Of a stretch of DNA of 64,000 nucleotides, positions 63,007 to 64,000 are shown in pieces. The notes beneath the pieces were generated by a model that saw nothing but the letters and a program-made list of their open reading frames with translations, made no database searches and was not told the origin of the DNA. The position numbers and the translations under genes are program-made. Position 1 is the first letter of the stretch; each line of letters opens with the position of its first letter. The stretch is from Herbaspirillum rubrisubalbicans (GTDB lineage: Bacteria; Pseudomonadota; Gammaproteobacteria; Burkholderiales; Burkholderiaceae_D). The stretch lies in NCBI RefSeq assembly GCF_003719195.1, contig NZ_CP024996.1, forward strand, positions 2,170,001 through 2,234,000. The letters are read 5' to 3'.

Positions 63007-64000
63007 ATGGCAACTAACATCTTCAGTATCGGGCAAAGCGCGTTGCAGGCGGCTATGGCGGCGCAGGCCACCACCAGCCACAACATCTCCAACGCCACCA
63101 CCCCCGGTTACAACCGTCAGGAAGTCGTGCAGAGCTCGGCCGGCGGCATCAACTATGGCTACGGCTTCGTCGGTCAGGGTACGCAAGTTACCGAGATCAA
63201 GCGCGTCTACAACGATTTCCTGACCAAGCAGGCACTGGCCTCGCAGACTTCGGCCAGTTCCTTGGATTCGTACTACGCGCAGATCTCGCAGATCAACAAC
63301 ATGGTGGCCGACACCAAGGCCGGGTTGTCGCCGGCTCTGCAGGATTTCTTCGCCTCGGTCCAGAACCTGGCGTCCAACCCGAATACCCAGGCTTCACGCC
63401 AGACGGTGCTGTCGCAGGCTTCGACGCTGGTGGCGCGCATCTCCGCCATCAATGACCAGCTGTCGCAGAGCAGTGCCAGCGTCAACAGCCAGATCACCTC
63501 GACGGTGACCACCATCAATTCCTATGCGCAGCAGATCGCCCAGCTGAACCAGGCCATCGTCAATGCCGTGGGTACCGGTGGCGGCCAGCAGCCCAATGAT
63601 CTGCTGGACCAGCGCGACCAGTTGGTCTCCGAACTGAACAAGTATGTCAAGATCACCACGGTGCCACAGGATACCGGGGCAGTCAGCGTGTTCATCGGCA
63701 CCGGGCAGTCGCTGGTCGCCGGCGACCAGGTCACGCAACTGGCGGTGACCAATTCGCCCACCGACGTGTCGCGCCTACAGGTCGGGCAGGTGCTACCGGG
63801 TGGCGGTACGGCCACCATCCCGGATAGCTTCTTCTATGATGGCGGCAGCCTGGGCGGCTTGTTGCGCTATCGTACCGAGACCCTGGACCCGACCCAGAAT
63901 GCCTTGGGACGCATCACCATTGCCATGGGTACGGCCTTCAACCAGCAGCAGCAACTGGGCCTGGACCAGAATGGCAATCCCGGCACCAACATGTTCAACA
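63007..64000 (+). CDS. flgK: Hook-filament junction protein FlgK (partial, C-terminus outside window)
   Basis: The first 331 codons are present and begin MATNIFSIGQSALQAAMAAQATTSHNISNATTPGYNRQEVV, the FlgK/HAP1 N-terminal signature. The FlgK core follows (LASNPNTQASRQTVLSQASTLVARI, LLDQRDQLVSELNKYV). The gene continues past the right edge. It joins hook to filament, is chaperoned by FlgN and is read from the sigma-28 promoter just upstream. Confidence 0.96.
   Translation, partial: MATNIFSIGQSALQAAMAAQATTSHNISNATTPGYNRQEVVQSSAGGINYGYGFVGQGTQVTEIKRVYNDFLTKQALASQTSASSLDSYYAQISQINNMVADTKAGLSPALQDFFASVQNLASNPNTQASRQTVLSQASTLVARISAINDQLSQSSASVNSQITSTVTTINSYAQQIAQLNQAIVNAVGTGGGQQPNDLLDQRDQLVSELNKYVKITTVPQDTGAVSVFIGTGQSLVAGDQVTQLAVTNSPTDVSRLQVGQVLPGGGTATIPDSFFYDGGSLGGLLRYRTETLDPTQNALGRITIAMGTAFNQQQQLGLDQNGNPGTNMFN

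Noticed and set aside
60103..63186. Very long open frame on the minus strand opposite flgH, flgI and flgJ
   Set aside because: It is antisense to three certain flagellar genes, is His/Gln/Arg-rich as expected of a high-GC shadow frame, and has no domain.

Overview
The window looks like a chromosomal segment of a high-GC betaproteobacterium, most likely Oxalobacteraceae and Herbaspirillum-like. This is an inference from gene content (a methanolan-type eps/exosortase B cluster, che and flg/flh gene order, codon use), not from a database match. It holds about sixty genes, one tRNA, one complete insertion sequence and several well-defined regulatory sites. Region 1 (1-22 kb) is an exopolysaccharide (EPS) locus on the plus strand. 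After the edge of a PAP2-type phosphatase come epsL, an undecaprenyl-phosphate hexose-1-phosphate transferase, epsD, epsE, epsF, epsG and an exosortase B/EpsI fusion. These are followed by a Wzy/ligase-type polymerase, a GT4 glycosyltransferase and two acyltransferases. An exported protein of unknown function lies on the opposite strand, followed by a GT2 enzyme, a GT26 enzyme fused to a STAS domain, a nucleotidyltransferase and a bifunctional ManC-type enzyme that makes GDP-mannose. Together they can make, polymerise, export and acylate a mannose-containing EPS and sort PEP-CTERM proteins. Region 2 (22.3-29.3 kb, minus strand) converges on region 1 at a bidirectional terminator. It reads kdsB-kdsC fusion, kdsD, kdsA, a Wzx-type flippase, a GT2 and a KpsS-like protein, which together form a Kdo-linked surface-glycan module. 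A striking nested inverted repeat lies upstream of it. Region 3 (29.8-40.5 kb) is mixed. It has a left-handed beta-helix acetyltransferase, an IS1111-type (IS110 family) element, a small PEP-CTERM protein that is a likely substrate of the exosortase, and a glycerate kinase. It also has two Tyr/Pro-rich lipoproteins, a TonB-like anchored protein of unknown function, tRNA-Pro(GGG), two more acyltransferases and a dmeF/dmeR-type metal efflux pair with its G-tract operator. The insertion sequence appears to sit inside the A-tract of a terminator once shared by the acetyltransferase and the PEP-CTERM gene. Region 4 (40.7-64 kb) is motility and chemotaxis: a cytoplasmic-sensing chemoreceptor, cheR-cheD-cheB, cheY-cheZ, flhB-flhA-flhF-flhG-fliA, the flgN-flgM and flgA genes on the minus strand, and flgB to flgK on the plus strand. 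flgK is cut by the window end. Near-consensus sigma-28 promoters precede flgM and flgK, and a sigma-28-like site sits in an inverted repeat before cheY. Most translation starts were moved inward from the longest frame where a Shine-Dalgarno sequence or a signal peptide argued for it.
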